A stretch of DNA of 64,000 nt from Antedon mediterranea (GCF_964355755.1 NC_092672.1:21944501-22008500); one strand, 5' to 3'. Positions 29,913 through 43,805 are shown, counted from the stretch's first letter. The notes: generated by a model from the sequence alone, not told the origin. Translations and numbers: made by a program.

Positions 29913-30463
29913 ATGAAAATGTGGTAGATGAAAAAATCAAAAACAACTATGTAAGGAAAAAATAAGCTTGTTAATGAAAATGTGTTACAGATAATAATAT
30001 GTTTAAAAAGAGGAAGCTATGTAATCTATGTTATAATATGTAAACAAATGAATAAAACTCTTTAAATAAGTATATGTAAACAAACATTCTAAATATAATG
30101 ATATGTAGGCCTATAGTGTATAGTGAAAAATATATGTAAAGAGAACAGTTGTATGGAAATAAAAGTGGGATGAACTCACATAAGATAAAAAAAAAAAAAC
30201 AATGTTCATTAATTATTCTAACTAATTATTTGTATTAATATCGTAAATGATTGAACAACCGATCTGCCGATGTAGGATAATATATCATAGTAATACAATA
30301 TAACCAAAACATATGAGATTTCCAAAACCTTCTGCAATACTCATCCGGCATTATTATCAGTGTTGATCCATCTTTTACGATATGTTGTTTATGATTTAAC
30401 AACGAGTTAAAACAAAACTGTTGAGTTTTTTTGTGTATTATTGAATAGCTTTCCATTGTTTTT
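29913..30463. repeat. Continuation of the ~390-bp array, then non-coding DNA
   Basis: 29913-30215 resembles the 19.95-20.2 kb units (AACAACTATGTAAG, AGAGGAAGCTATGTAATC). Beyond that no gene is seen. Confidence 0.5.
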
Positions 30464-31945
30464 ATGACCAAGTTGAGTTTTATTAACTTGTTGAGGGTAT
30501 TAAGCTATTGGTTTCCAGCTGATGAGTGCAATATGCACTCCTGCATAGACAAATGCATGTTTCGTTTTATGCAGGAGATCCAATCAATAGCCACCTCCCT
30601 AACTGTAAGGATCGAAACAGCCATAACATCATCGATAATATTTCCAATTCAAATATTTGATAATTAATAATTTAATGTAAAATAACACTTTTTAAAAAGT
30701 AATTTTCGAACATTTTCTAAACAAATTAAATGAAGATGATGATATGACTGTCCTGGGATAAACCCGTTTCAATTTTAAAAGTGTTTTTCATTTAATTTTG
30801 TTTTCGCAATGACTCCTACAAAATATAATTATGTCTGTTTATAACGAAAGAAAGCGCAATAGGGCCTAGCCTATATGATATAGTTACGTACGTCGTATGT
30901 GTTTTTTGTTTACCGTTTATAATTACATTTTTAAACAATAATCCTTCAAATTCTAAATAGCCTATAGGCCTATAACTTGCCTTACAAAATACTTTGTACC
31001 TTTATAATCATAAATATTCTGATCATAAATGTTCTGATCATGTTATTTATAGTTTACCCATTAGTCTAGCCTAGCTTGTCTGTTCCTTCTTCATCCTCAT
31101 TCACCTCAATTTACCGAAAATTAGGCCAAGCCTAGAGATAGGAATAGGCCTACTACTAGTAGTACTTTTCAGATGCCTGTTTACACTCATATCATAGTAG
31201 TCCGAGTTCAAGTCCTTTTTTACACAAAGCAATATTCATAATTATATTATTGAGTATGGTGGTGTATGATAAACATTTTAATAAATATATGCACAAAATA
31301 GTTTTCACATTGTGTCTGGAGAGACCAAAATAATAATAATATATATGCCTAGGCCTAGTAAAGCTTAGTATCAAAGACCTAGTATCAAATAGGCGGAAAG
31401 AGCCTAGGCCTACGTAGGATACGCACGGGGGCGGGTGTGGTAGGCTAGCGGATGAGGAAGGGGAGGGGGAGTCTGGCAAGGCAGGCTGCTGTACCTTTTT
31501 GACTTGCAATGCAACACAAGTATGAGCTTCTAGGCCTATATATATTTCAACTAAAGGAGCTACTATGATACTATATAGGGTATAACAATAAGGTGTAATT
31601 AATAAATATTAATCACAACGAATAAATCTACAAATTTATCAAAAACACCTACGGTTTGAATGCGTTGTACGTCGCTGCTAGTAGCCGACCGGGCTAGAAT
31701 TGCTGTGGTCTGGTTACAAATTTAAATCAAGGCGGGAACGAGATGCGTAAATGTCACGCGCACGCAAGTTACCATGGCGCGCTGTGTGCTATTTTCACAA
31801 GCACATTCAATTTATAATTATTTTATGATAATTAATTACAGGCCATACTAACGTGTCTAATTACAACTCCCTGGTGCGATGCTGTTACTCTGGAGTACTA
31901 ATCTTAGGCCTATGTAAAGTTAATACAAACAAAATTGTAATTTTA

Positions 31946-32437
31946 AGAGTTTTTAGTTAGGAAATCCCATTCCATAAAACAATGAATGCTTAAAGCTGTC
32001 GTCAAGACAACCATGACTTTCCCCTAGAACTTCCCACGCCTAAAGAGTTGAGTCAGTTTCTAAATATAGATATTGGTACCTGCTCTACAGTCTACACAAA
32101 TTAAAGCCGGCCGTCCGACACACCAGACCACGTGACTGTGTCAATGAACTGAACGAGAAGACTGCTGCTGCCTTTCTATGTTGACACTTTCAGAGTTTTT
32201 ACTTAGGAAATCCCATTCCATAAAACAATGAATGCTTAAAGCTGTCGTCAAGACAACCACTTTCCGCTAAAACTTTCCACGCCTAATAAGTGGCGTCAGT
32301 TTCTAAATATAGATCTTGGTACCTGCTCTATAGTCTACACAAAGAGATGCCGACAATTAAAGTCGTCCGACAAGCAAGACCACGTGAGTCAATAAACTGA
32401 ATGAGGAGATTGCTGAATTCCTTGACACTTTTAGGCT
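31946..32437 (+). repeat. 246-bp tandem duplication
   Basis: AGGAAATCCCATTCCATAAA, GCTTAAAGCTGTCGTCAAGA and GGTACCTGCTCTA occur in two consecutive units offset by 246 bp, with modest divergence. Non-coding. Confidence 0.85.
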
Positions 32438-32734
32438 TATAATTAATATTCGAATAATTTTGCAAGAGGGGCGTTTACTCAACGAAAGCGTTATTTTTTT
32501 GGTGTAATACCATGGTACATGTATAATCAAATAGCCCCTATGAAAAATTACAACACAATTAATATAGAAGTGACAAAACATAGTAAAACTTGTATCAATA
32601 TGCTTGGTAAATTGTAGATGAATGAATTCTACTACTAAAAATAGAAATCTGTTGTAATAGAATATTGTTGTTCCCTATCCAAATAAATACGGTAATATGA
32701 AAATAATTCTTTTTCCACTATAAAATACACATAA

Positions 32735-32762
32735 TACACATTATATATATATATATATATTT
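32735..32762. repeat. (TA)n microsatellite
   Basis: Alternating TA run of about 20 bases or more; a shorter, similar run occurs at 32950-32975. Confidence 0.85.
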
Positions 32763-32779
32763 CTTTTATTCCTGTCCAT

Positions 32780-32945
32780 CCAAGCAGCACTTGCCAGCTT
32801 TATACTATGACGTTATCCAAATTCCTTCACTTTTCTGGCTGTTTTACTTTTCGTTTTGATTTAGCTTTTTGCTTTATTTTGTATCTCCATTGAGATCCAG
32901 CCACTGATACCCACAGCATTGTCATTTTTTCAGTAATTTGCCTTT
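32780..32945 (+). repeat. Dispersed repeat, copy 1
   Basis: Shares GATTTAGCTTTTTGCTT, GAGATCCAGCCACTGAT and CACAGCATTGTCATT with copies near 51820-51930 (minus) and 52856-52915 (plus). Identity of the family unknown. Confidence 0.6.
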
Positions 32946-33790
32946 GGATTTATATATATATATATTATATATATTAAAATGACAAGTACCTTATAGAAAA
33001 ACATTGTAAAAATACAAAATACCGATCATTTCCTTTTGACATTTTGGCAAATTAAAACGCCATGTTGCATTTATTATGACGGATGCAAATCAAATTGTAA
33101 ACAAAATTAGGCCTACTCATAGTTTTCTCCTTTTTAGTGATTAATTGGTCAATCTCATATTGCCGTACGAAAGTCATCATTTCATTTGTCTTTTTATTAT
33201 GATATCGAGATAATTGTTTTGCACCAGTTAGCAAATTCATTTCTATATACCCGTGTAATCTTCATATTTCACTATAATAATTACCATTCTAGAATACAGC
33301 TATAACAGTCAATGAAAACATTAAAATCTTTTTCATTTAACGTATTTAATATAAAACCTTCAAAGCACTTCAAGACGGTAGGCCTATATTCATTGCAGCA
33401 AGACACTGTTGGTTGTTGTGAACGTTCAACCTTTCAGCAACTGTAGGATTTGTCTAAACATTATTTTTAACAAATTCAATTAGTATAAAAAAACTGGGTT
33501 TATTCCCAGGACAGCCATCATCATCATGTGTTTTATAATAATTGATCTTTGCTGGACACAATTCAAAAAATACCTCATAAATATTTGTTTAAATAATAGC
33601 TTATTATTGATGATGCAATGGCTGTTTCGATCCTTAATGTTATAGGAGGTAACTATTGATCGGATCTCCTGCATGAAACGAAACATGCATTGTCTATGCA
33701 GGAGTGCATATTGCACTCATCAGCTGGTAAACCAATAGCGTTAATACCCTCAACATATTAAAACAACTCAACTTGGTTATAAACATGTTA

Positions 33791-34379
33791 ATCGAAAGGT
33801 ATGGTGTAATAAGTAAATATAGTAAGGTAAATGTGATGATAATACGATAAGAAATCAACTCGTTGTTAGTATTACCATGGAGAAATAAGTTAGGACTCCA
33901 TGGTATTACTGAAGATGAGGTGTTAAATAATGATATAATAATGTGAATAACTATAACGATCAAAGTAGCCGTGGCGGCGCAGCAAAAGGTTTGGTACATA
34001 AAGTAAACTGTCTTTAGAATTAATACTATTGTAAAAAGGGATGCACGGCTGGTTTGATCATTGTGGTACATGTATTTAAAACAAAAAATAACTCAATTCA
34101 AATCAAAAACAACATTAAACCTATATAATAAAATAATAACTTACCGTCTGTTACGAATTACTGTATTACCTAATGAAATGAATACACCGGCGATTTCGAA
34201 ATTAAGACGCACCAATGTTACGCTAAATATTAAGTTTGTGGAAGAGTAGAGAAGTCCAAATCCCGTCTCAATGCTAAATAGATGGTCTCAACTCTCGATT
34301 ACAAATCCCACTAATCGATGGAATCATTAAACAAATCCCGCCATGATATTGCTAAATGAATTCATGCTTAGCCGATGAT
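33791..34379. other. Non-coding DNA
   Basis: No gene seen. ATTACCATGGAG and CTCCATGGTATTAC near 33870-33910 form a local hairpin. Confidence 0.5.
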
Positions 34380-34812
34380 AGGGACAAATCCCGTCTATCC
34401 TTATCCCGTCGTAGCGGCGGGATCCCGAACAAAAAAATCCTGGTTGACCGATGGGAGCCACAAACCAAATGACCGAATCCCGCCATCCCGAATTTGCGAT
34501 ATTTTCCCGATCCCGACGGGATGGCCGTTTATCACCGGGATCCCGTGATATCACGAATTTGCGATCTTTTCCCGATCCCGATCCCGGTGGGATGGCCGAT
34601 TCTCACCGGGATCCCGTGATGTCCCGATTTTGCGATTTTTTCCCGATCCCGATCCCGGCGGGATGGCCGATTCCCACCGGGATCCCGTGATATCCCGAAT
34701 TTGCGATGTTTTCCGGATCCCGATCCCGGCGGGATGCGCGAATCCCGGTGGGATTCGGGCATCCCGGCGGGATCCCGTGACATCCCGGTGGGATCCCGGC
34801 GAGATCCCGCAT
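34380..34812. repeat. CCCG/CGGG-rich minisatellite
   Basis: A ~71-bp unit with TTTGCGAT, TCCCGATCCCGATCCCGG, GGGATGGCCGATTC and ACCGGGATCCCGTGA is repeated about four times (anchors at 34496, 34561, 34632, 34703). It is densely packed with short inverted repeats and far GC-richer than its surroundings. All six frames appear open because the repeat lacks stops; none is credible as a gene. Confidence 0.9.
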
Positions 34813-34880
34813 TTATTTTTTATGGGGATCTGTAATTCAGTATCAATGGTCAAGAACGTCAACCTTATTGAAAGTTAATC

Positions 34881-35165
34881 ATAATCAATTATTTTTGAAA
34901 TAGGTAAATGATCAGAGATGTCTGAATTGTAATACCTGATAAAATATCAAAATTTGTAGGCCTATAGAGTATCATGGTGTGACGTCACAATGATAGAGGG
35001 CGCTGCATGGTTGCTAGCCAAACAAAAAATGCGTTCAACGGTACTATGTTGATAAACTGTAAAGATTTGTATTTTCTAATATTTTTGAAATAGGTAAATG
35101 GTCAGAGATGTCTGAATTGTAATACCCGATAAAATATCAAAATTGGTAGGCCTATGGTTTGTGTA
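34881..35165 (+). repeat. ~190-bp tandem duplication
   Basis: TTTTTGAAATAGGTAAATG, CAGAGATGTCTGAATTGTAA and a TAGGCCTA occur in two units about 190 bp apart. Confidence 0.8.
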
Positions 35166-38100
35166 AAAATAATCAATAAGTTCTGCATTTTTTTTTTGTA
35201 ATTGTCATCAGTCGTAGGGAAAAACGTACAATAGTTGATAAGATGATATAAAAAAATTGTTAATTATGCTTATTAAATTTGATTAAAACAATAGTAAATT
35301 CTACCACAATATTACAAAATCTTCATGATTTAAATCTTGAAAACAATTAATTTATAATAACAGCAAAATGTTCCGTGTTATTGTTGACTTGTAAATAAAG
35401 CCAATTATAGTTTGTTTTATTGATTTATAAAAAGCGAATCACATATAGTTCTTTTTTCAATAATAACTGATAATATTTTGTAATAAAAAAAACAGTAATT
35501 GTGTTCTGGAATGTTCGTAACATTTTTATTTAAATACATTATGCGTATGACAAAGATGGTGATTTGTTTTTTGATTTCTGAATCAAATAAATATTATGCA
35601 GAGCTATTTAAGTATGTCTTCACTCAGAGATGTCCATACTGTTCTACTACTACTAGTACTTCAATTTTACTGTAAATAAGAATTTGAGTTCTCTACACTA
35701 AAGGTTATTATTCACATCAGACAGTATATAATAGTGATACATAAGAGGCATTTAATAAGAAATCATAATCACCAGAAATAGAAAAATTAAACTTTTTGTG
35801 TACCACAATAAAAACTGTTCAATACAATTTAAAAGATTTAATATTCCTGGAGTATTATCACAAATAGATAATCATTTAAATTTGAAGCATTCAAAATACA
35901 GTAGGAGGGTTTGTTTATAATTTTATAATTTTATTACTTGATGGGTAGGCACCCAAAAAAATTATATAATAATGTTGTGTATGTATGCTAAAAATGCCTT
36001 AGTAAACATGTGAACTCACATGTTGTATACAAATACTATTGGGCTACTGGTTTAAATGTTGGTTTATATCTAGTAGGACTAAATAATACAATTAATGTGC
36101 ATTACTAGAGTAAGCTAAGCTACAGTAGTGGCATGTTTTGAAATTAAAATGACCATTTTGATTAACTGACATATATAAATGATGAAAGTGAAACTATTGT
36201 TTAATATTAATAGTGACTATGCGTGTATTCTATGTTATGATTTTCTAAAAACCAAGTGATGGTTACCTCACCAATAGAGGTAGCCTAGGCCTCTAGGCTT
36301 ATAATACATAGCAGACAATATTTTTGTGATGAGAATAAATAAAATTAAAATACTTTTTGTCTTTTTCTATTTGGACATTTGGTTTAATCATAAATACATT
36401 TATAGTTCTGACTACATTACTGTAGGTGTCCTGTAAATCATTTTGTTTTTTCCTGTTACTTAGACATTTTTTCATTCATACTTCAAATTATGTCACTGTA
36501 GTAAAAGAATTGTCATGAAAGCATGTCATCCAACATGGAAATATTGCTGTTTTTGGACATGACATCATACCTCAGGTTTTCATAGCCATACAGCAAAGAC
36601 TCTCCTAATATTAACCATGATTTGTATGGTTTCCTAACATCTGACATACTAATGTTGTTGCACCATCTGGTAAACAATCACAATCTATATACTCAAATAT
36701 TTCTTTAATATTTTTGAGCTGGGTCTTTAGGCTTTTACTGTTTTTAATACTGTATTGGTGTTATGTGTGTCTGTTATTTTAACTCTAAGCTGTTAGTACT
36801 GTTTATGATAATATTAATAAACTCCAACAGTGTATTTTCATTTTTAAACATGTCACTAACAAAAAACCAAACTTCTTACATTTTCTTAATGAACTCAGAC
36901 TGTTACAATGCTAGGGCCTCACACAATTTGTTACATTTATTGTACCTTTCTTGCCTACCACAAGTGTCAATTGGAGTAATCCAATTGATGTATAACTTAT
37001 AGTGCTCCAGCCTCTTCTTTTTAGCATTTAAACAAAATTCCATATGTTTATTTTTTTAAGCAGACGTATATTTATTATTTATTTTATTTCTTTATTTTTG
37101 TCAAATGTTAACGTTTTATTTGAAAGAAGAAATAATAAATGTTACTTGAAATGAAATAAATTTATAAATTACTATTATTATTAACTATGTAAAGAAAACA
37201 AATCAAATAGTTTATTCATATCAACGGTATTGCAAAATTAAATTCAAACGCTTTATTGAGTATGACAAAAATTAATCTATTTATCAATGTTTCCTTTTTT
37301 TTTTTTAAGGTCAATTTTAGATTTTATTTTGCATGTGTTTTATGCACACATTATTATATTATAACTTATATTATCAAGGTTCTATCTTTTATTTTTAAAT
37401 GAGATAAAATCCTCTGGATAGGAAATAGGGTAGAATAAACTCTTGAGATGGTGAAAAATGTTTTGTAGAGCAAAGTTTTCAATTGTGTCTTGTTGTGAAT
37501 GAATGATTTGTGGTCTTTATTTTGAATATTATATGGATAAAGATATACAACAATTACGAAAAAAGGAGGATTATATTGGATAACAATGATCAAATAGATT
37601 ATGAAGATTGTAGATTTAGGACAACTACTGTATTACATTACTGATTAACTTGTATTAATCATGTCATTGAATGAATGAACAACAGTGCTGGTTCAAGCAT
37701 GGAGGTATAACCTCTATGGTTCAAGCCACAAAAGAGGAAAAAAAGACAGTGCTTGAACCCTAGTGCATTTAACATCGTGTATAAAACAATGAAAGAGTAT
37801 AAGAGCATGATGTCAATACAGAGAAGAGATTAGTGGCTTTCTGTAGTTTGCAACGCCCTTTTCATTAATTGGGTACGCTGTGTGTTAATAGAGCATTGTC
37901 ACACATTGCATACAAAAACAAGTCATGATATTATTTTATGCTCACAAAACTGAATTCAGAAGAACATCAAACATATATTTCTAAATAAAACTGAAACAAA
38001 ATGAATTAGTAGTTTCTATAATTATAAATTGCTTTAAAAAATAATTTGGGATTTACACTACCCATCTGAATATCATACACCTTAATCTTAATACCTTATC

Positions 38101-41100
38101 AACATGAATCAGATCATTTTTATATTGTCCTTTATTAATAATTATAATATTGACAACAATTCTGATGTTTGTTCATGGTTGTGCAAAGCCATGATAAATA
38201 CAATTGTCACAGCTTGAATAAGGTAACATGAAGAAAATTAAATGAAAACCTTCCTCAATAATATTTCTCTGCTCAAATGCTGGTTTGTAATGAGTTTTTA
38301 ATATTAAATGTGTCTATATAATTTATTGTTTGTTAAGTAGGTCTTTTACCACACTGGTGTTTAATGTGAAATGGTTAAATGTATTCAGAGTGAGATCTGC
38401 CAATGTAAATTATCTTAATTAAAATCATTTACATTAAAAACTTTCAATTGTATTTCTATTATATTTTATCAATTTTAAGTGCTGTTCTTAAAATACAATT
38501 GCAGTCTACAAAATCATGGAGCTATAAAGCTCAATGAGACTGAAAAACTGTTAATGTACACAGCCTATTTAATACTTAGTTGAAATGCCATTATTAGACA
38601 TTTTTAATCATTGATTTATTTAGAGAAATTAATAAAACTTCACCAGAAGTTTTAGAATGGTCATATCAGTTGTATTTTGATTATTTATACTACTATAACA
38701 ATATATGTTCACATTTTGTAGTAATACACTACCAACATGTATAGATAGTATTTACAAAACCCATCTGAATAATTATACTACACCTTAATCTGAATACCTT
38801 ATCCAACCTGAATACAGCATTTATACAGCGAATACTGTTTTGTAGTTTCATTCCATAAAACCATAATTTAACATCAAATAAATAGTCACAAAATTAAAAT
38901 TAAATCTTCTTTATTTTAATAGATTCATCTCTTTGTTTTCTTTTGAAAAAGATTTTAATACACCAAAAAAAAAAAAAAAAAAAAAAAAAAAAAGCATCTA
39001 CCCTGTATGTGATGATACACATGGGGTTAAATCATTTTTCTATTCGACCTATTCGCTAGGACAGAATAATCTGGATTTTTTTTTTAACTACCACACTTTA
39101 TTTCAAAAGATAACATTTTTTAGCATAATTATTTTTTTTTGTAAAATGGCTGCATAATTAGTTATCCACACCTTGGAGGATAACTCCTTGTGATTGTATA
39201 AAATGATCATCAACTTTTTTTATCTGTATTATTCTTCTTTCATTCCACATTTCATAACTTCGTAAAGTTGTGCACCTACTATTTTTTTTAAACGTCAGAG
39301 TTGCGCAACATGACTTTCGCCCGATTTTATGAATTTAAATGATTGATCATAGATCAAAAAACCAAACGTCATTTTGTATTGACACTTTTTTAATTTAAGT
39401 CATATCAAGAGTCAACTTTCTATGGATTAAAAATGGCATGTTTCACAAAGTTACGCGCACAAGATTTCTTACAACCAACACCTGCACTTGCTTTAAATTA
39501 ATGCGCATTCTCAGTTTGTGAACTTAATTCTCTTGAATTTTTCATTATTTAAGCCTTAAAAGAATTGAAAAGTCAATTAAACCATATCAACTTTTATTTT
39601 AATGACTTACTGATTTTGATTTTAAATGCATTATGGCTACTCATACATGCTGATTGCATTCTTAACCCTATTTCACATTGACTATTCTTTTTATTGTACA
39701 AGTTACTAAATGTTTTAGTTTACTTAATTCACTTCCCACAACCTTAATCAATAATCACCTTGACAAATTTCAATATAAATTTACCTCCTGGTTCATCCTG
39801 TTTTTCATCACTGTTTTCCTCCTTGTACTCTATTTGCACAAACATACTTTGCCTATTATATTATTCTTAATAGTTGTTGTTTACAATAGTGATGAAAGCA
39901 TTAATTTTGAAAATTTCTGTAATTTCGCGTGGAAGTAATCATATTTATCTTAATTTATGTCATGTTCATCCCACCAAAATCTGATGATGAAAACAGTTAC
40001 AATGAAATTAGTACTTATGTAGAAACAAGGCTATAAAAAAAAAGGATAGATTCAGGGTTTAACAAAATATATGACATAATCAATTTTAACCGGCTGAAAA
40101 CATCTATTGAAATCCTCCATACATTATGTAGAAGAGCTGACTATTGCAATATGCTTTATTAGTTGATGGCATTCCAAAAGATTGTAAGTATAATTAAGAA
40201 TCATAACAACAATATGTCTGTACATATTAAGGATGAATGTATTATAACAAATAACACATGAAGCCAACAGCAAAACGTATATACCGGTACTCATGCTTCA
40301 AATCAAAATCTATTACTTCTCGGGTTTTAGACAAATGAAATGTTGCTCTCAACGCCCAAAACATCATCTGATAAAGAAGATGAAAAATGGAAAAATATAC
40401 TAAATTATAAACCATTACATAAAATTGTTCCAACTAACTTACAGCTGTATCTGGAAATTGAAAAATAAAAATGAATGTTATATATGTGTTATTGAAAATG
40501 AAAAGCATATGTTCTTATAATTATTGTATACATAACAAATTATGTAAAAATATTGATAACATTTTTATAGGAATAGACAATAGCAGAAGTTCATTTAAAG
40601 AACCTCTTTAATGCATGGCTCAGATTGTCTACAGTATATACATATATACAGTGCTTAAATGCTTTAAGTATCTAATACCTTGCAATTGTATATTCTTTTA
40701 ACAATCGTAAATCATACAGGTTTGATAATGCATTTTTTCTCATATTTGTATAATTTTCTAACAATTTGAATAAATTAGGTGTTTATCAAGTCAATACTGT
40801 ATTCAAATTTAGGAACAGCTTAATCACAAAATAATGGGATCATTGTGCACTTTGTAATATTAATAATTCATTATAATGATGTATTGATACTTTAACACTT
40901 CTTTATTGTATCTTGAACTTTGTTGTTATCATTGATACAATAATACATGAATCAAGTGTCAACAATTATAGAGCATTCATATTAACAGTTAATGTTGACT
41001 GATATGATTTTACTGTAACTTTCATCTCATCTTGAAAATTAAAAAAGTAAATAAAAATTAATTAAATATTAAAAATAATACAAATATAAATAAGGCTGAT

Positions 41101-41330
41101 ATTGATGATATTGATTGCAATTTGCCTAATGAGGTTTGATGATTAAAATGAGAACTCAACAGGGTGAATTTTCAATACAAGATGTAGGCCTACTGTAAGT
41201 AATAATAACCTGTCATTCTTTTAAAATACAAAATAAATTGGCAAATTGATGGTAAATGCCACTTAGAAGAGTTTATATGAAAGTATTTGTATGATAAAAT
41301 TGAATTATCATATGCATTTATTATTTTTAG
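35166..41330. other. Non-coding AT-rich DNA
   Basis: No convincing exon, RNA gene or element was seen on either strand. It includes a poly(A) tract near 38966-38995 and a small foldback near 37683-37770 (GGTTCAAGCA / TGCTTGAACC). The right part is presumably an intron of the ankyrin gene. Confidence 0.5.
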
Positions 41331-41429
41331 AGTGGATCAACACCTCTGATTGAAGCTGCATATAAAGGTTTTGATGAAGTCTGCTTGGTCCTTCTCAATA
41401 AGGGAGCTGATGTAAATCACCAAAACGAG
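41331..41429 (+). CDS. Ankyrin-repeat exon of a host gene
   Basis: A 99-bp open exon bounded by TTATTTTTAG and GTACTT encodes exactly one 33-residue ankyrin repeat: the TPLIEAAYKGFDEVC first half with the TPL(I/H)xAA signature, then LLNKGADVNHQN, the canonical GADVN turn. Phase 0 at both ends is typical of ankyrin genes built from one-repeat exons. Ankyrin repeats mediate protein-protein binding; no other domain is visible, so the host gene cannot be named. Neighbouring exons were not found within several kb, implying introns of at least a few kilobases or exons outside the window. Confidence 0.8.
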
Positions 41430-41867
41430 GTACTTTCACACATTGTATTTCAAACATTTTTAAATATAGGTGGCCAGTACAATTAAATTAATAATTTATG
41501 TTTTGTCATTGATACTGGGATTGTAGGATAATTCAAAGTTAGTACTATTTTAAAATCTAGACTATTGGTATATTTAAATTTGTTTGAAAATGTATACCAC
41601 AAATATTTGTTGACATGCACAACAAATAGTTTCTTTATTTTGCTTTGTTATCCTATTTTGTAAAGAAATTAATCAGAGCCTTATCATTAAAAGTTTACAT
41701 TATTTATATATGCATGTGTTTATTTTCACCAGTCAGAATTGCTAAATTATAGCAGGTATCCTGCTATACTTTATTTGCACAAGTAATTAGCATTGTTTAC
41801 ATAATAGATTAATCAACTGATAACATGTGTACTACAAGTTTTTTCAGCATATCCTAACTTCATTTCC

Positions 41868-42010
41868 TATTCTCCCAATGTAAAGTTTAGCAGGCTAACT
41901 CTCTCGTGACTCTGGAGAGTTTGCGGACGTGAAGCTCCATCCCTATTTTTCCAATGTAAAGTTTAGCAGGCTAACTCTCCTGACTGAGAGTTTACAGACG
42001 CAGCTCAAAG
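41868..42010 (+). repeat. 75-bp tandem duplication
   Basis: CAATGTAAAGTTTAGCAGGC occurs at about 41876 and 41951 in consecutive similar units, each with a partly palindromic GACTCTGGAGAGT/GACTGAGAGT core. Confidence 0.75.
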
Positions 42011-42164
42011 CTCATTTCATAAAGTTTAGTTTGGCAGGGCGACATGTGACATGATACTGTATTTTAATAATAATTCATTTAGAAAATAATTAATAGGAAA
42101 CTTATATTTTAAAGATGTGACCTTATACCAATTCAAAATTACAATAATTACTATGTTTTGTTTT

Positions 42165-42922
42165 AAAGTTAAAATGTGTTTATCGTGGACGACGTGTGAA
42201 TATGTTTTTGACCCGGGCTTCCTTGTCCTTTGTCACTAATAATAGAGGCATATTTGCATATTTTAAAATAAATACGCAATAAAATTCATATAAATAAAAA
42301 TTATATTATATAATATATATTTTATATTATTATATATTAAAATGTATTTTATCTATTATTAAAATATTTCAAAAATAAGCTCAGATGCCGGTGGTGAGCA
42401 AAATATGCGCACTAAAAATAACTTTGGAAAACACCCACCCTAGTTTCAAAACACGATCGCATGTCACGAGGTTAAAATAAACGCCGTGGTTAGGATTCCG
42501 ACACCGGAACTCAACTGTCTACCGTTAGGGAATCCGACACATTAAAGTTAAAATGTGTTTATCGTGGACGACGTGTGAATATGTTTTTGACCCGGGCTTC
42601 CTTGTCCTTTGTCACTAATAATAGAGGCATATTTGCATAGTTTAAAATAAATACGCAATAAAATTCATATAAATAAAAATTATATTATATAATATATATT
42701 TTATATTATTATATATTAAAATGTATTTTATCGATTATTAAAATATTTCAAAAATAAGCTCAGATGCCGGCGGTGAGCAAAATATGTGCACTAAAAATAA
42801 CTTTGGAAAAAACCCACCCTAGTTTCAAAACACGATCGCATGTCACGAGGTTAAAATAAACGCCGTGGTTAGGATTCCGACACCGGAACTCAACTGTCTA
42901 CCGTTAGGGAATCTGACACGCT
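42165..42922 (+). repeat. 379-bp tandem duplication
   Basis: AAAGTTAAAATGTGTTTATC starts both units (42165 and 42544). They are almost identical through to CCGTTAGGGAAT(C/T)(C/T)GACAC. The unit end is also the left end of an inverted-repeat pair whose other copy is at 45801-45843. Confidence 0.88.
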
Positions 42923-43759
42923 ATTGCGCATGCCAAGAGCTCTGGGAAGTGAATTATAGCTTGTGCCACACACACACACCACACTACCACTGCTGCATGC
43001 TGAGAGTCGGAGTGTTAGGATTTACTGTAGCCTAGTTAGTCGTTGCGCGAGCAAGAGAGCGATGGATAAAACTTGGTCTAGGCCATACATGAATTAATAA
43101 TTAAAATACGACTACGTCACGCCTTAAAATAATTATTATGATATTAATAAGAATCAGTATCTATCTACCGTGAGAATCGTAATGCTTTAGTAGCGTTGCG
43201 ACCCTGACTTCCCGAACAGTTTTTTCACATCCACGCGGTGGCTGCCGTCAACAAATTAACTTGTGATTGCATGTTATCAAAGATAGTGTAGTAGGAAGAT
43301 GTTACACTTCCTATTCGTTCAATGCAAATAAAAGCGAGACAACATGGAGCTAAATTTAAAGGCCGCCTCGCACGTTGAGTAGGGATACGGAAGGTTATTG
43401 TGGAAATAGGCTATATAACAGAAGAATAATATGACTGTAAAATTAAGATTTAATACGAATTAACATATAAAATGTACTGTTATCTTTATAGAAAGTGCAA
43501 ATGAATCATATTTTTATGTTTTGGAATACAAATTTGTGTTTCAATTACCTGGAATTGTTTAGGTACCTGGAATTTCTACCATATTTTATTTCTTTTATTT
43601 TAATGTTTTTATTTGCAAATCAACTGAAATTTAAAAAAAATTATTATTTACATTTAATTGTTTATCATTGGACAGAGATTGACAATGTGTATGCCTATAT
43701 AATAATTGATTACGTATGGTTTATTTCTAAATGGGTAATACAAGAGAATAGTAGTATGG

Positions 43760-43805
43760 CTTGTAATCAATCAATCAATCTTTATTGTAATAAATAATAT
43801 TATAC
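43760..43805 (-). other. Possible truncated LINE 3' tail
   Basis: The minus strand reads ...AATAAAGATTGATTGATTGA, a polyadenylation-like signal followed by a GATT microsatellite, as at the 3' end of CR1/L2-type insertions. Confidence 0.35.

Larger units (their letters stand above)
30464..33790. mobile_element. Inverted-repeat element with structured arms
   Basis: About 300 bp at 30464-30775 is repeated inverted at about 33490-33790. Shared blocks include GATGAGTGCAATATGCACTC, AGGATCGAAACAGCC, and CTGTCCTGGGA followed by AAACCC. Each arm contains AGTGCA-ATA-TGCACT and CTCCTGCAT...ATGCAGGAG hairpins. The interior shows no transposase or ORF of note. Target duplication not determined. Confidence 0.65.

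Noticed and set aside
34327-34878. Several overlapping open frames rich in Pro, Gly, Arg, Asp
   Set aside because: They occur in many frames on both strands because the minisatellite unit lacks stop codons.
36763-37002. 79-codon open frame
   Set aside because: No domain, no splice or promoter support, composition like surrounding DNA.
37683-37770. tRNA gene or tRNA-derived SINE (B-box-like GGTTCAAGCC)
   Set aside because: No matching A box or cloverleaf could be formed; the segment is a small foldback.
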